The notes under the pieces were generated by a model. The model saw nothing but the letters and a program-made list of their open reading frames with translations. It was not told the DNA's origin and searched no databases. Shown here in pieces: positions 10,874-22,305 of a stretch of DNA of 64,000 nt. The translations under genes were made by a program, and so were the position numbers. The DNA is from Temnothorax longispinosus (lineage: Eukaryota > Arthropoda > Insecta > Hymenoptera > Formicidae), in NCBI RefSeq assembly GCF_030848805.1, contig NW_027269925.1, positions 524,072-588,071 on the forward strand, given 5' to 3'. Position 1 is the first letter of the stretch. Each line of letters opens with the position of its first letter.

Positions 10874-11665
10874 ACAAAGAGAAAAAGTAACTACAAAAAA
10901 TAAAAAAGTAAAAAAAACAAAAAGAAACGAAAATGGAACTCGCTAATAAGCTCGCTAGGTCAACGTCCTTAGTTACAGGTAACGCTAAACGCAAATATTT
11001 GGCAGATACTCTTATAAAACTATAAATTGTACATTTTAATTTTATTTTTTTAATATTATAATTATTGCCTTTAATAATTATCCCTGTATACTAAATTGTA
11101 CGAAATTTGTCCTTATATTTTTAGTTCACGGCCGCCATATTGGATCCGCCATTTTGAATTTTAAAGTTTTACTGGCGGTTTCTTAATCAGCGACCCAGAA
11201 AACCCTCTTATATCAAGATTAAAGAAATTATGAACACACCAAAAAATGTTTGACAAAAAGTATACAACAATTTTGATTTTTTGTTTATTAACAAATTGTA
11301 ATATCAAAAAATGTGCAAGTCTACGCTATAGTACAGTAAATAACGCGTATTTAAAAAAAAAATTATTGCAATCGGTTGAGAATTCAGCCGTCGAACGATT
11401 TTTTGCCACAAAAAGTGACTTTATGCCCACTGTGGCGCGGGCGGCACGGATCATGAGTTCGCACACAGAATGAGTTGTAACTTACTAAGGAGTGATTTCT
11501 CCATCTTGGACTTCATATACTTTTTTGTTGACAAAATTTTCTTATTTTTTGGCATTTTTTTTATTAAAATAAAAAATGTCGATCTTAAAAAAAAATCTTA
11601 TTAATAATGTTGTAAAATATCAATTAATTAACCTTTTTTATTAATAATGCATAACATATCTCAAA
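10874..11665 (-). repeat. Right arm of the large inverted repeat (partner 3950-5290)
   Basis: Reverse complement of the left arm, uninterrupted. On the minus strand it contains ATGCCAAAAAATAAG (start at about 11558) followed by a 23-codon open exon and a GTAAGT donor, then a non-coding block rich in gccgccatattgg-type words. The low divergence from the left arm suggests either one long-TIR element around the Transib locus or two recent insertions in opposite orientation. Confidence 0.7.
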
Positions 11666-12225
11666 AGTGTGTAAAAAATACTTAAAAAATCACTGGTCAT
11701 TCTTTAAAATCGGTAATGTTTACCACAAATTATCGATGTGTGAAGTTTAACATGACGGCCTCAACGCCGAAACTTTAAACCCCTGTAAGTAGACAACGCG
11801 TTGGACAAATGTCTAAAAAATTGGTGTGGATAATTATGGTCAATAGGGCAATAGATTGTGCAAATTTCAGCACGATCAAAAAAAAAATTTTTTTTAGGGT
11901 GGATCACTTCGCATGGAATGCCCCATATATCTGAATCGCGGCACACGTATTTTCACCTGCTAGCCCGTAGGCCACTATTATATTGGTATATTCCTCCGAA
12001 GTAAATCGCATTGTCGCTGTCCGTTACTGTGCGAAAGTTTACGCGACTGCAAAAGAAGCTGTGTAAGCGAATCTAGCCAGAAACAATTGACTTTCGGCGA
12101 CTGTAGACAAAAGAAAAACATACGCGGGAATCTCGGGATCAGTCGATAAGTGTTCGCGCGGTATTCGATAGCGACAATAAGATTCACTTCTCAAGAATAT
12201 AAAAATGTGATAGTTGCTTGCTAAC
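11666..12225. other. 5' flank of the mariner pseudogene
   Basis: No gene seen. Base composition rises in GC toward 12000-12200, which probably belongs to the 5' end of the mariner-type element that follows. Confidence 0.35.
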
Positions 12226-13345
12226 TAGCGCAGAAAAATGCGTGTGCCGCGACTCGGATGTATGCGGAACGATTTCCCGGGCGTGTGCATCCAACACGTC
12301 GTACTATTTATCGTGTTGTGCAAAAATTGCGTGAGACAGGTTGTCTTGTGCATAACAGAAGAGACATACCAGTGCGTCGTCGTGTTCGAGACGAAGAGAG
12401 AATAGTCGACGCATTTTATAAAAATCCGAACAACAGCGTGCCATGCGAGTTTCATCTCTCGGTACAAGGTGCATCGCACTTTACGAGAGAATGATTTGCA
12501 TCCGTACCACTACCAGCGGGTGCAACAGTTTTTAGCGCGAGATCTAGAACCACGGATATACTTTTGTCTTGTATTGTCATTATCAACTTTTTATATTCGC
12601 GGTAATTTGAGTGTACAATAATTAGAAACTGTGGAAAAAAAACATACGTAGGGTTCCTCGCGCAATGCCGACGGAATTTATCTTTCCCGGATAACAATCT
12701 GTGGACCGACGAAGCGACGTTTACACCAAACGGCGTATTCAATTCCCGGAATTTCGTTTATTGGTCGGATGAAAACCCGCACGTCGTCCGTGAGGGTAAT
12801 TTTCAATATCGCTGGTTCATAAACGTATGGGCGGGAGTAATCGGGAATCAAGTGATAAGTAAAAGTAGAAAGAAAGCAATTTTCTCTTGTTGTTTAATTG
12901 AAGAAACATTTTTATTCATTATTTCCAGATCGGTCCATATTTCCTCCCACCGCGTTTAACTAACAATATTTATGCCAATTTTATTGAGAATGAATTGCCA
13001 GTTCTTCTCGCGGATGTGCCCCTTCGCGTACGGGCGCAGCTAACTTTTCAGCACGACGGAGCTCCGGCTCATTTTAGTCGTCAAATGCGCGAAATATTAG
13101 ACGCGCGTTTTCCGGATAGGTGGATGGGTCGTGGTGGCCCAATCGCCTGGCCGGCACGGTCGCCAAATTTAAATGTATTAGATTTTTTGTATAGGGTGTG
13201 ACGATACGCATAGTCGTCACTAGCGCTACGGCCCTGGCGGCCACCAAACACACGTTCAGCGTGCGCTCCTGTGCCCGAGCGGTGGGGCAACCGAGCGGTG
13301 GGGCAGCCCCAGCGGTGGGACAGCCCCCACCGCCCGCACTCGGGG

Positions 13346-13353
13346 TATAAATA
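13346..13353 (+). promoter_or_regulatory. TATA box of the solo LTR
   Basis: TATAAATA preceded by a GC-rich block, about 150 bp into the LTR and ~80 bp before the first hairpin; position typical for a U3/R boundary. Confidence 0.75.
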
Positions 13354-13433
13354 GGGGACTCGAGCCGACTCGAGTCACCAGTCCTGTCCGACTCCTGTTC
13401 CCGACACGACCTCTCTCTGAGACCGCTTCACCA

Positions 13434-13669
13434 CGTTGGGCGCTCCCAACGACTTCCTCCGTACAGAGCACGGGTGCTCCCGTTCTCACCTGGGCGCTCC
13501 CAGGGTACGGGCCTCCCCAGCTGGGTGCTTCCGGTTGGCATTACCTGCCCTTTCCTGCCTCTGGGTCGGGCGCTCCCGACCCCCTCCGCCGTACGGAAGA
13601 CGGGCGCTCCCGTCTTCAAGCCGGGCGCTCCCGGTGTACGGGCCGCTCAGTTGGGCGCTCCCGACTGAG
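13434..13669 (+). other. Array of eight hairpins with a shared CGCT/TGCT loop in the LTR transcript
   Basis: Eight words of the form GGG-YGCT-YCC occur, each flanked by bases that pair with each other although the flanks differ: CGTT/AACG (13434-13451), GAG-ACG/CGT-CTC (13466-13487), CCT/AGG (13489-13504), CCAGCT/GGTTGG with wobble pairs (13517-13538), GGGTC/GACCC (13563-13582), GAAGAC/GTCTTC (13596-13617), GCC/GGT (13620-13635) and CTCAGTT/GACTGAG (13646-13669). Spacer words (ccgtac, gtacgggcc) show that the array is a duplicated four-hairpin block. It lies downstream of TATA and so would be in the RNA. The function is unknown. Confidence 0.8.
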
Positions 13670-13848
13670 CTCCTGACCGACCTGTCTGCCCGCGAATCCG
13701 CAAGGCAACCGTGCCTCCGCGCCTGTCCGCGAGTCCGTCTCTGTCCGACCGCGCATCAACCCGGTACACGTACACTGCGGCTCAGCGGAGCGACACACAC
13801 ACACACTGGCACTCACGCCCTCCATTAAACTGTATTGTAAATAGTGTG

Positions 13849-13854
13849 AATAAA
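13849..13854 (+). terminator. Polyadenylation signal of the solo LTR
   Basis: AATAAA located 88 bp before the LTR 3' end, downstream of TATA, as expected for an R/U5 boundary. Confidence 0.7.
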
Positions 13855-14130
13855 TAGCTTTATGTGAAACTGACCAGTGTCTCCACGTTTTCTCACCCTG
13901 GCCTGGCGAGCGAATTCCGAGCGAGAAAACGCGAACGTTACAAGGGTCATATAAAAAGTCTAATCGAGCAGCGGCGTAATGGTGGAGAAAACAAGGTACG
14001 TGAAGCTATTGTTGCGGCCCTCAATACTATTACGCCGGACATGGCGCACCGTGCGACGCGCAATATTGTACGAAGGGCCGAACTCTGCATACGAGAGAGA
14101 GGACGGCACTTCGAAAAAATTTTGCATTAA

Positions 14131-14570
14131 ATAATGATAGTGGATTAGGCCTACCGGGGAAACCACTATAAAAAAAAACGCACCAAGCTATCTACCGCAA
14201 GGTGGTGTGGAAATGATAGCGTATCATTTTCCTGCCATCGAAAAAGCGAGAGGCTAAGAGCCAGCGCACGTACATTGCCGTAGTATTTTACGCCTTATGT
14301 ATAGAAATTACGTACGAGAATGTTGCGTTACGCGGCACGTACGCAATAAAAAATCGTGTGTATACGTTAAAATTTCCTTGTGTTACTAAAATTTAATTAT
14401 TACTTTAATGTAAAATACACATACAACAACTGTGTTATTATTTTCTTAACATTTTCATATTTTACATTTATGTCAACGTGATAACTTAACATTTTATGCG
14501 TATGTCATGTAGAAATTAATTATTTTGAGTTCTTTTAATACATTATTTTTTAAAAAATAAAACGTCTTAT
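14131..14570. other. Flank after the mariner pseudogene
   Basis: No coding signal. Moderately GC at first (probable end of the mariner element), then AT-rich from 14370. Confidence 0.35.
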
Positions 14571-15605
14571 GGTGCGTGTCCACCTGAGAGTAAAACTCTC
14601 GAGAGTAATAGCTTTCGAGATTGATTCTCGCAAATGGACATAGGTATTTCTGGAGAGTACCTAACGGAGAATGAATCGCAGCTCTCGGCGAGCGAACTTG
14701 TCAAGACCTACTCGCAAATCGACACGACGTTATTTTACTCTCGCTCGCCAAGCTCGAACGCTGTTCGTATTTTGAGAGCTACACGTTGAGAGTAAAAACT
14801 GAGATGGCAAAAGTTTGTTTCTTTGATGACACAAAGGAATTTATTGAACATGCGGAAATCATGAACTATTGTGGAATACGATACTTTATAACTACTGTGA
14901 CAGAAATAAAAAAAATTTTAAATTTTTATGTTCTGCGAATAAAGTGCGAAAAAATTTATAATTTAAAGAATTATGTAAGAATATTTTAAATACATTCTCT
15001 AATTACTTGGTCAATAAATTAGTTACACTTTAGTTTTACATAGTTTGCACGTTTTAGTTACAGTGCTGAAATTAAATACATTTTTACATCGCGAATGAGT
15101 TACATTAAAAAAAAAAATAAATATTTACATATAAAAATCTAATATCAAGGTATTTCGCAAACTGAAAACTAAATAATAATATCGCACTATGTATTTCACT
15201 TTACAACTTGTAAGTCTGCAGAAACTTTTAATTGTTGGGAGTCTTCAATCTTAAGCTCTCTAATTAGAGCAGATCCGGCACCTGCGATCAATCCATTGCT
15301 TGACCCAGAAGGTCTTTTTGTTGTTATTTAATACCCTTTTTCTTTTTAAAATAATGCTAGCCACTATAGTAGCCGCAAGTTTCTTCGTTTACGAGACATT
15401 ATGATGTCACCACTCTCAGAGATCGACTAAAAAAGTACGTAAGTGGACACGGTTTTGAGAGAACTCTCCGAAAAAATACTCTCTGGATTCTCACGAGATG
15501 CTCGCGAGAGTACAATGTCAGAAAAATTACTCTCAAATGGACAGTGTTAGAATCAATCTCGAGAGTTACTCTCGAGAGTTTTACTCGCAGGTGGACACGC
15601 ACCTT
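14571..15605. mobile_element. Harbinger-derived non-autonomous element with 40-bp inverted termini
   Basis: Ends ggtgcgtgtccacctg at the left and its inverse at the right; both ends continue into actctcgagagtaa motifs. Inside, minus-strand bases around 15330-15215 read FWVKQWIDRR and then, after a frame slip, ALIRELKIEDS. That is the conserved N-terminus of HARBI1-type transposases, so this is a deletion derivative of a Harbinger element. The remaining ~900 bp are non-coding. The target duplication is unclear (left flank TTAT, right flank TTAA). Confidence 0.7.
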
Positions 15606-15619
15606 AATACATAGAGATC

Positions 15620-16560
15620 TGGAATAACAGCTTTGAATCGAGCTTTCACCCCACTTATATGACCCATCATCACTGAAGCGTTGTCTGCGCCCAAGCCAAT
15701 AAGATTTTTTGTTAGTTTTTTATTTTTATTTAAAAAGTTTAAAAGTTTTGACTAATTTTTGACTAATAGACAATGCCGTACACTCCTCGAGTTCTATGAG
15801 AAGTAAAAGTTTGTCTCGCACTTTATTTTGTACTTCATCAAAATATCTGACAACAACAACAAGCGACTTTTTTGTTCTCACATCGGTAGTTGCGTCTATA
15901 ATAAAAGAAAATGAAAGACTCTTCATTATTTCTACCATCTCCCGTCTATATTCTTTCAAAAAAATTTCTTTTAAAATTTTAGTGGACTTTGTCCTGCCAC
16001 ATCTAACATCCTTGATATGTTCGCAATTTGGACACACATTTTGAATTAATTTAGGAAGATGATTCATTAAAGTTATTGGCAAGTTATGTTCTGCTACGAA
16101 TGCTATTATTTTCAATTCAGATTCTTTATTCATTAATTCTTGTGTTTTTTTTTTAAATTAAGAAGCCACTTTTTTCAATAGAAGGAGTTGATTGTTGTAC
16201 TTTTTCATTTGCTTTATGTACTTTATTAATTTCGTGGCGTTTTAAATGTGCATATTCTCCTTTCATACTTTTATTACAAAGTTTACAAAAGAATAGGCTT
16301 TGTTTATTTTCTGGCCTTCACATTTTCCAACCATTTAAATTCTTTAAGCCATTCAATTTTAAAATTTTGTTTATAATATTTTTTTAATTTTTTGATAGGA
16401 GGTCCGGTACTTGAATCAGAATCACCGCTGGCCACATTTTCTGTTTGTTTTGTCTCTACTAAGCCTTTATATTCTATTTGAGGACTGTCAGGAGTGTCAG
16501 GTTTTTTTTTCTTGAATATGATGCATGTGTTTCTTCAGTAGAAGTTGTGGGACGAGTCAT
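15620..16560 (-). pseudogene. hAT transposase remnant with zinc finger, minus strand
   Basis: The best open stretch (16133-15726) reads AFVAEHNLPITLMNHL, CGRTKSTKIL, FIIDATTDV and VVVRYFDEVQNK. This matches the layout of the better hAT copy at 38942 (YITEHNLPFQ, VGRTKCTNII, FIDETSDI, FLVRYVDSEN). The SVMMGHISGVKARFK segment (about 15690-15620) is the region after the second catalytic D. Upstream, a C-x2-C...H...H finger (FCKLCNKSMKGEY, LKRHEINKVH; 16290-16220) is out of frame with the body. Stops and frameshifts show decay. The Harbinger-derived element at 14571 truncates its 3' side. Confidence 0.75.
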
Positions 16561-17830
16561 CGAAGGTTGACTTACCGTAAAAAAGCTGCAAGAGATTTTT
16601 TATTGCATTGTTTTAAAATTAGAATATTTTGAATAAAAATATTAACCTTTTTATTGTTACTTTCTTCATATTTATAATAAATATTTCTTCTTTAATTAGT
16701 TATTTTTGTCGTCTGTCAGTTTTATCGTCTGTGAGTTTGATATGGCTTGATAGAGGGGTTTTTTCGTTTTCCTTGGATGAGGAAGGTTAAGGTGTATGGC
16801 TTAATATATGTAAGTGTAGAAGGTTACGTTCTGTAAGGCCGGGTCTACAGGTATAATAAACCTTCAAACCGGTTCCACAATCAGTCGTATGTCGTAATTG
16901 ATCTAGTTTTCACCGAAGTCGTTAATTCGCAATTTGAGTCGATGGATACGTATAGTGACTGACTGCGCTTGTGCTTTGATCCACAAGCTTTGGAAACTAG
17001 TGGAAACAGTGGTTGCCATTTTGCCAATTTGGTGATTTTGTCGCTAGATCTGGAGGTTTTGAATAGCCCATAGAGACAGAGACTTTTATTGCAACTTTGC
17101 GACATGTCGAAACTCTGGTGATTTTTGAAAAATATTTGGAGAATTCTAGAGATTTTCAAGCTCGTTTTTGGTAATGTTCCAAAATTCACTGCCAGCGCTG
17201 CCAGCGCTAAAAATCTATAGTTTACGTTACATACACTATACACTATAGATTTTTAGTTGACTCGGCACTCGCTACGTGAGAGGGATATTGTCGCGGGAGA
17301 ACACTGTGCGCCGATTAGTCATTTCGAATTGCATTTATCGCACGGTATCATCGTGGTTGCGATCTCGTCGCATGTGATAACCTTCTCCTCACATTTCGCC
17401 GTTTTTCGCGACATATTGAATCCTGAAACGGACAATTCAAAACTGTGAATTTCTTAAATAAATGATTTATTCACACAAAATCGTTATAAGAGGACTTAGT
17501 TTACTCCCCTGAATGATAATCTATTGCGATAATTCACGATTTCTCATTATTTAACAAATTGACTGCAAGTATTCAAAATCCACAATTTTGACAAATTTTG
17601 AGTTTTATTTCCGCAGATATTGTTATTTAAGCTTACTGAACACGCTCATGTCATAAAATATGCAAAAAGTTAATTAAATAAATCTTTGACCCAAAATGGA
17701 CATTTCTTGAATTATTGTAAAAATTGAGAAAAGCACCTCAGATTTATGTTATTTGAGATCATTCTAACTCATATCCATGGTCATTGCATCATCATTAGGC
17801 CTATTCTCAATTTTGAATGACTCATAACGA
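16561..17830. other. Unassigned non-coding stretch with small palindromes
   Basis: No gene recognised. It has ggccgggtctacaggt at 16836, a form seen at MITE ends, and a palindrome aaaatctatagt...actatagattttt at 17208-17252. The open frames here have no family resemblance. Confidence 0.4.
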
Positions 17831-18075
17831 ATTCGGGCGCTTGCACTAGTGCACACTGAGTGCGCACTAAAGCCCGTGTCACACTACGCATTGCGGACGC
17901 GGATTGGATTCGGATTCCGAATCATTGAATCTGAACTCTCCGTTCACACCACGAATTTAGTATTCAGTCTGCATTGGTTTGCATTGTTTGCTGTGTGCTA
18001 CACTGTGTACTACGTGTAACAATATGGCTTATCAAAATTATTTTTATAAGCAATATATATATATATATATATATG

Positions 18076-18283
18076 TAGGTCTAGAGGTATGTTCCGGGAC
18101 TGTTTACGTTTTTTGAAATGTACAGTCCTGGAATATAACGCATATATATGTAATCAGATTCAAAAATTGTCCCGAAACGTGCCGTAGGACATGAATTTTT
18201 TTCAGGACAGTCCTGGAAACTGCCAAATGTCCTGGAATATACCGATGTAAAAAAATAAAAGTCCCGGAACATACTTCCGGACC

Positions 18284-18287
<4 letters not shown>
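18076..18287. mobile_element. MITE with GTAGGTC/CCGGACCTAC ends in a TA microsatellite
   Basis: Imperfect inverted ends (gtaggtctagaggtatgttcc and its inverse at 18265-18287) with repeated gtcctggaa words inside. It is inserted in TA repeats, consistent with a TA target as in Tc1/mariner-type MITEs. Confidence 0.65.
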
Positions 18288-18323
<36 letters not shown>

Positions 18324-18553
18324 GAAAAAAGTTGCAATTAGCATGTCTTTTGCTTCTAATGATGGCAGAATATGAATCTCGTAGATGTAATGAGCGAATA
18401 CTATGGGTTCACAAATCGGTAGCAAGAAGGAAAGAAAAAGGGTTGCATCATAACCTCTTTTTGGAACTTTCATTAGAAGACCCTGATCGGTTTAGAAGGT
18501 TTGTTGCAGTTTGCAGAATATAATTTGAAAAAACTAAAGGAAATGTTTTTTAA

Positions 18554-19455
18554 CCCTCAGGGTACGAACTATAAAAAAGTTACGTTCCGTACGGACATGG
18601 GTTAGCCTAACCCGGCGACTTTGATTGACTGTATATCGGGCTGTAATTTATCAATTAAAACAAATTTTTTTTTCTTTGGATCGGAAATTTTCTTAAAAAT
18701 ACAATGGCGTTGATAGATTTATTACCTTATTTGTTTAAACAAAGATACATTTGAAAATGTAAACCATTCTCAAAAATTTTCATAAAAATTCATTTTTTCT
18801 TTTAAATTGCATAACTTTATGAAAAAAAAGATATCGACATTTTTTAAGTCGCGTTTGAAAGCTAAAAAGTTGTTCTTTGAAATGGCTAAATTCGTTTTTT
18901 GATCCATTTCAAAAAGTATATTTTTTTTTAACTATGAAAATACCCTTTTTTTTGCGATAACGATATAACGTTACTTGCTTGATTTATCGTAATAACGCAA
19001 AAAAAATATCTTAAAGTAAAAATAGTTTTTTTGGATGTTGTTGATTAGTATAATATAAATAAATAACAAAAATTGCATGCACGGATACGTTATGCTGGTA
19101 TGCTACAGAGCATCATTTTGAGGTTAGAATGCACAAAAGTATATTAAAAATAGTAAATTATACATACCAGAATACTCTACTGCAGCAAATACTCGAAAAA
19201 CACAAATTTTTTTGTTTGAAAAACACGGATTTTGTAACGTTCCGTACGGACTGGGTGTAGACTACCCGAGTTTAATTTTAAAATCGTATAACTTGAGCAC
19301 CAAGCGTAGACTGACGCTGCCCCTTGGCGCTCACATAGTAGCTACCTCAAAGATTTTTCCCCCCCCGGTACGGACCCCCACCATTCACTTCCTTTAAAAT
19401 GGCGCTACTTTCAAAATTCGCTCGGGTTACGCTAACCCAGTTCGTACCCTGAGGA
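18554..19455. mobile_element. piggyBac-type non-autonomous element, TTAA target
   Basis: Flanked by TTAA (18550-18553 and 19456-19459). Ends CCCTCAGGGTACGAACT and its inverse with one change (the final base reads A). Subterminal copies of gttccgtacgga occur at both sides (about 18583 and 19240). No transposase; length 902 bp. Confidence 0.88.
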
Positions 19456-19782
19456 TTAAAGAAATTTGTTATTTTAGATGCCTCAGAATGAACTCAGATA
19501 CTTTCGAACATCTTCTGATTAAAGTCGATCCTATAATAAGAAAGCAAGATACTCATTTACGAGAAAGCATTTCACCTAGTGAGAGGCTATCAGTTACTTT
19601 ACGGCATTTAGCAACAGGTGAAGGACTGCAGAATTTCAATTAATTATAATTGTATGCTTTTTAACGAAAAAATTACGCTCGATGAAGCAAACAGCAAAAC
19701 CAATAAAAAAGGCCAAATTTTGAGCAATAATAGGTGTTGAAATTTATATATTCAAATTACAAATTACAAACAAATTGGTTTA

Positions 19783-19810
19783 CGTTTCGGCCATACTTGG
19801 CCTTCCTCAG
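19783..19810 (-). ncRNA. Hammerhead-like core, Penelope left arm
   Basis: On the minus strand CTGAGGA, then a GGCC/GGCC stem with a 6-nt loop, then GAAACG. Matches the conserved CUGANGA...GAAA core, with one extra base before stem II. A cleavage site and stems I/III were not established. Confidence 0.5.
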
Positions 19811-20299
19811 AACCGTAATTTCATAAATAACGTCGAATTACAAATAAAGGACTCGGATACGATCCGGCGCTACAATTTATTGTCGAATGTTAGTCAAATT
19901 TAACGCTAAATCGGTCGTCCATTACGTTGCAATGCTTATGTGCGTCCATGAGGTTGGTACGAACGAAAGCCATTGTCGCCAGACCCTCTTAGTGGCAACT
20001 GAATCAAATTTTGAAATTCCGTAGGAACACGCGAATTTAATAATTGAGTTTGACTCGTAAAAGTGGACTTACATAAGCGGTCGGTACCACAGGAACGCAA
20101 GCGAATTCTTTCCATCGTCAATCAGGAGCGGGTGTTCGTAGCTAAAGATCGCAGACGACTGAGAAAACATTCACATCGCAAGGGCAGAGCAACCAGTAAT
20201 CATTGTTATTAGTATGTTTATTTATGACAACAGCCTCAACACATCAAAATAAGCCTCGTTTAATAATTCTGTGTCCTTGTTAGAATTTATGCCGTTAGG

Positions 20300-21025
20300 A
20301 TGCTCTATTCGAATCATCCTATTCAACACAAAATAGGAACTATTTATAGTATGGTTGACCGAGCAATTATATTGTCTCATCCTAGTTTTTACAACAAAAA
20401 CTTAATATTTGTCATTAATGTATTGCTTGGAAATGGGTATCCCATCGATTTATTATTCTCGCATATCAATAAAAGACTGAGAAAACTTCAATCTATAAAG
20501 AACAATAATATAGACGATGATTCTGAACGTTCGCAAAAAGTGAAAAGTTTTATTGTTATGCCTTATTTAAAAGATACTTCTGAAATTATCACCTCAGCGG
20601 TCATCAAATCAGAAAATTTTGTGGGATACCGTATTCTAAACAAATTAAACAGCATCATAAAAGTCCAGAAAGATAAGAGCGCTCAATCGTCGAAGAATAA
20701 TGTTATTTATAAAATCTGTTGTAAGAATTGTGATGCCTCTTACGTCGGCCAAACCAAGAGGCAACTACGTACTAGAATAAAAGAACATCAAGCTAATATT
20801 AGATTAGATGCGTCCAAGCATTCGGTAGTTTCAGAGCACATTACCAAATTTAATCATGCTTTCGACTGGGACAATGTGGAGGTCTTAGAGGTGGAGCATA
20901 ATTATAAAAAAAGATTGACTGCAGAAATGATATACATCAAAGAGCAGCCTAACGGCATAAATTCTAACAAGGACACAGAATTATTAAACGAGGCTTATTT
21001 TGATGTGTTGAGGCTGTTGTCATAA
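20300..21025 (+). CDS. Penelope-like polyprotein, C-terminal RT remainder plus GIY-YIG endonuclease
   Basis: The stretch HPIQHKIGTIYSMVDRAI with SHPSFYNKNL is the reverse-transcriptase thumb/linker region. VIYKICCKNCDASYVGQTKR, RTRIKEHQANI and ITKFNHAFDW form the GIY-YIG nuclease with the characteristic CxxC before the YVGQTKR core and the conserved Arg and His-x-FNH positions. In these retroelements the nuclease nicks target DNA for priming. The catalytic RT core is missing upstream (5' truncation), so the product is a fragment. Stop at 21023-21025. The start shown is only the first in-frame Met and is not biologically meaningful. Confidence 0.85.
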   Translation: MLYSNHPIQHKIGTIYSMVDRAIILSHPSFYNKNLIFVINVLLGNGYPIDLLFSHINKRLRKLQSIKNNNIDDDSERSQKVKSFIVMPYLKDTSEIITSAVIKSENFVGYRILNKLNSIIKVQKDKSAQSSKNNVIYKICCKNCDASYVGQTKRQLRTRIKEHQANIRLDASKHSVVSEHITKFNHAFDWDNVEVLEVEHNYKKRLTAEMIYIKEQPNGINSNKDTELLNEAYFDVLRLLS

Positions 21026-21538
21026 ATAAACATACTAATAACAATGATTACTGGTTGCTCTGCCCTTGCGATGTGAATGTTTTCTCAGTCGTCTGCGATC
21101 TTTAGATACGAACACCCGCTCCTGATTGACGATGGAAAGAATTCGCTTGCGTTCCGTTGCTCTGCCCTTGCGATGGGAATGTTTTCTTGGTCGTCTGCGA
21201 TCTTTAACTACGAACACTCGCTCCTAATTGACGATGGAAAGAATTCTCTTGCGTTCCTGTGGTACCGACCGCTTATGTAAGTCCACTTTTACGAGTCAAA
21301 CTCAATTATTAAATTCGCGTGTTCCTACGGAATTTCAAAATTTGATTCAGTTGTCACTAAGAGGGTCTGGCGACAATGGCTTTCGTTCGCACCAACCTCA
21401 TGGACGCACATAAGCATTGCAACGTAATGGACGACCGATTTAGCGTTAAATTTGACTAACATTCGACAATAAATCGTAGCGCCGGATCGTATCCGAGTCC
21501 TTTATTTGTAATTCGACGTTATTTATGAAATTGCGGTT

Positions 21539-21566
21539 CTGAGGAAGGCCAAGTATGGCCGAAACG
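21539..21566 (+). ncRNA. Hammerhead-like core, Penelope right arm
   Basis: CTGAGGA, stem GGCC/GGCC around aagtat, then GAAACG. Mirror of the copy at 19783-19810. Downstream of the GIY-YIG gene in the sense orientation. Confidence 0.5.
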
Positions 21567-22305
21567 TAAACCAATTTGTTTGTAATTTGTAATTTGAATA
21601 TATAAATTTCAACACCTATTATTGCTCAAAATTTGGCCTTTTTTAATTGGTTTTGCTGTATGCTTTTTGTTGTGTAACTAAATTTTTTTGTATTTTAAAG
21701 GAGAAAGTCAAGAATCGTTATTTCTTGCATTTAGGCTGGGTAGAAGTACTATATAAAACATTATAAAAGAAGTAACAGCAGCAATATTTTTAGTTTTGAA
21801 AGAAAAGTTTCTTTGTTTTCCTCAAACTGAGGATGAATGGCGTGGGATTGCAATAATTTCGGAGAGCGATGGAATTTTCATAATTGCGTAGGGGCAATGG
21901 ATGGAAAACACTGCGTTATTGATCCCCCACTGCAGTGAGGATCCATGTTCTATAATTATAAAGGAGATTACAGTATTGTACTGTTGGCTTTAGTAGATGC
22001 TGATTTACGTTTCATTTATGTTGATGTGGGAGCTAATGGCAGAGTCAGTGACTCTGGTGTTTGGAATAACTGCTCCCTCAAAAATCACCCAGATAGGAAA
22101 TCTCTACATATCCCTCCTCCTGCCCTATTGCCAGGTGTAAAAGAAAATTTTCCTTTTGTGATTATTGAGGATGAAGGTTTCCCATTATCAGAGAAACTGT
22201 TAATCCCTTATCCAAAACCTCAATGTAGTGGAAGAATACATAGAAGAATATTTAATTATAGGTACCTATGTAAAATGTTTCTAATTTTTTTATTTATAGT
22301 ATGTC

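Larger units (their letters stand above)
13197..13942 (+). mobile_element. Solo LTR, 746 bp, TG...CA, 4-bp target duplication AGGG
   Basis: Begins TGTGACGATACG and ends AACGTTACA. It is flanked on both sides by AGGG (13193-13196 and 13943-13946), and removing the unit rejoins the mariner transposase sequence. It holds a TATA box at 13346-13353, a GC-rich hairpin array downstream, and AATAAA at 13849-13854 near the 3' end, so its sense strand is +. Upstream of TATA lie three copies of GCGGTGGG (13277-13325), possible enhancer repeats. A 4-bp duplication fits Ty3/gypsy-type integration. No internal region remains, consistent with LTR-LTR recombination. Confidence 0.9.
12226..14130 (+). pseudogene. 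Tc1/mariner-type transposase with DD41D spacing, split by a solo LTR
   Basis: The helix-turn-helix N-terminus reads ATRMYAERFPGRVHPTRRT. The catalytic domain reads LWTDEATFTPNG, then after an 80-bp intron-like gap (about 12850-12929) IGPYFLPPRL and FQHDGAPAHF. The third acidic position is the D of NLNVLDF. Counting from QHDG to that D gives 41 intervening residues, the DD41D spacing known in rosa/visitor-type elements. Frame breaks occur near 12460, in 12550-12660 and next to the LTR insertion. The C-terminal part resumes after the LTR (HIKSLIEQRRNGG) and ends at 14128-14130. Terminal inverted repeats were not located. Confidence 0.8.
19663..21656 (+). mobile_element. 5'-truncated Penelope-like element with inverted terminal arms
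   Basis: Bounded by a 12-bp duplication TGTATGCTTTTT (19651-19662 and 21657-21668). A ~0.5-kb left arm (19692-20215) is the inverse of the right arm (21030-21656). Between them is the C-terminal part of the reverse transcriptase plus GIY-YIG gene. The right arm contains a ~105-bp tandem duplication (gttgctctgcccttgcgatg units, about 21054-21260). Each arm carries a hammerhead-like core (19783-19810 minus, 21539-21566 plus). Inverted and tandem terminal repeats and hammerhead motifs are known features of Penelope-like elements. Confidence 0.85.

Noticed and set aside
13436..13828. Long open frames on both strands across the solo LTR
   Set aside because: They come from the GC-rich repeated hairpin units; no domain, and they lie inside an LTR with clear boundaries.
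21035..21280. Small Arg/His-rich repeat proteins in the Penelope arm
   Set aside because: Frames over a ~105-bp tandem duplication; appear in both orientations and arms.
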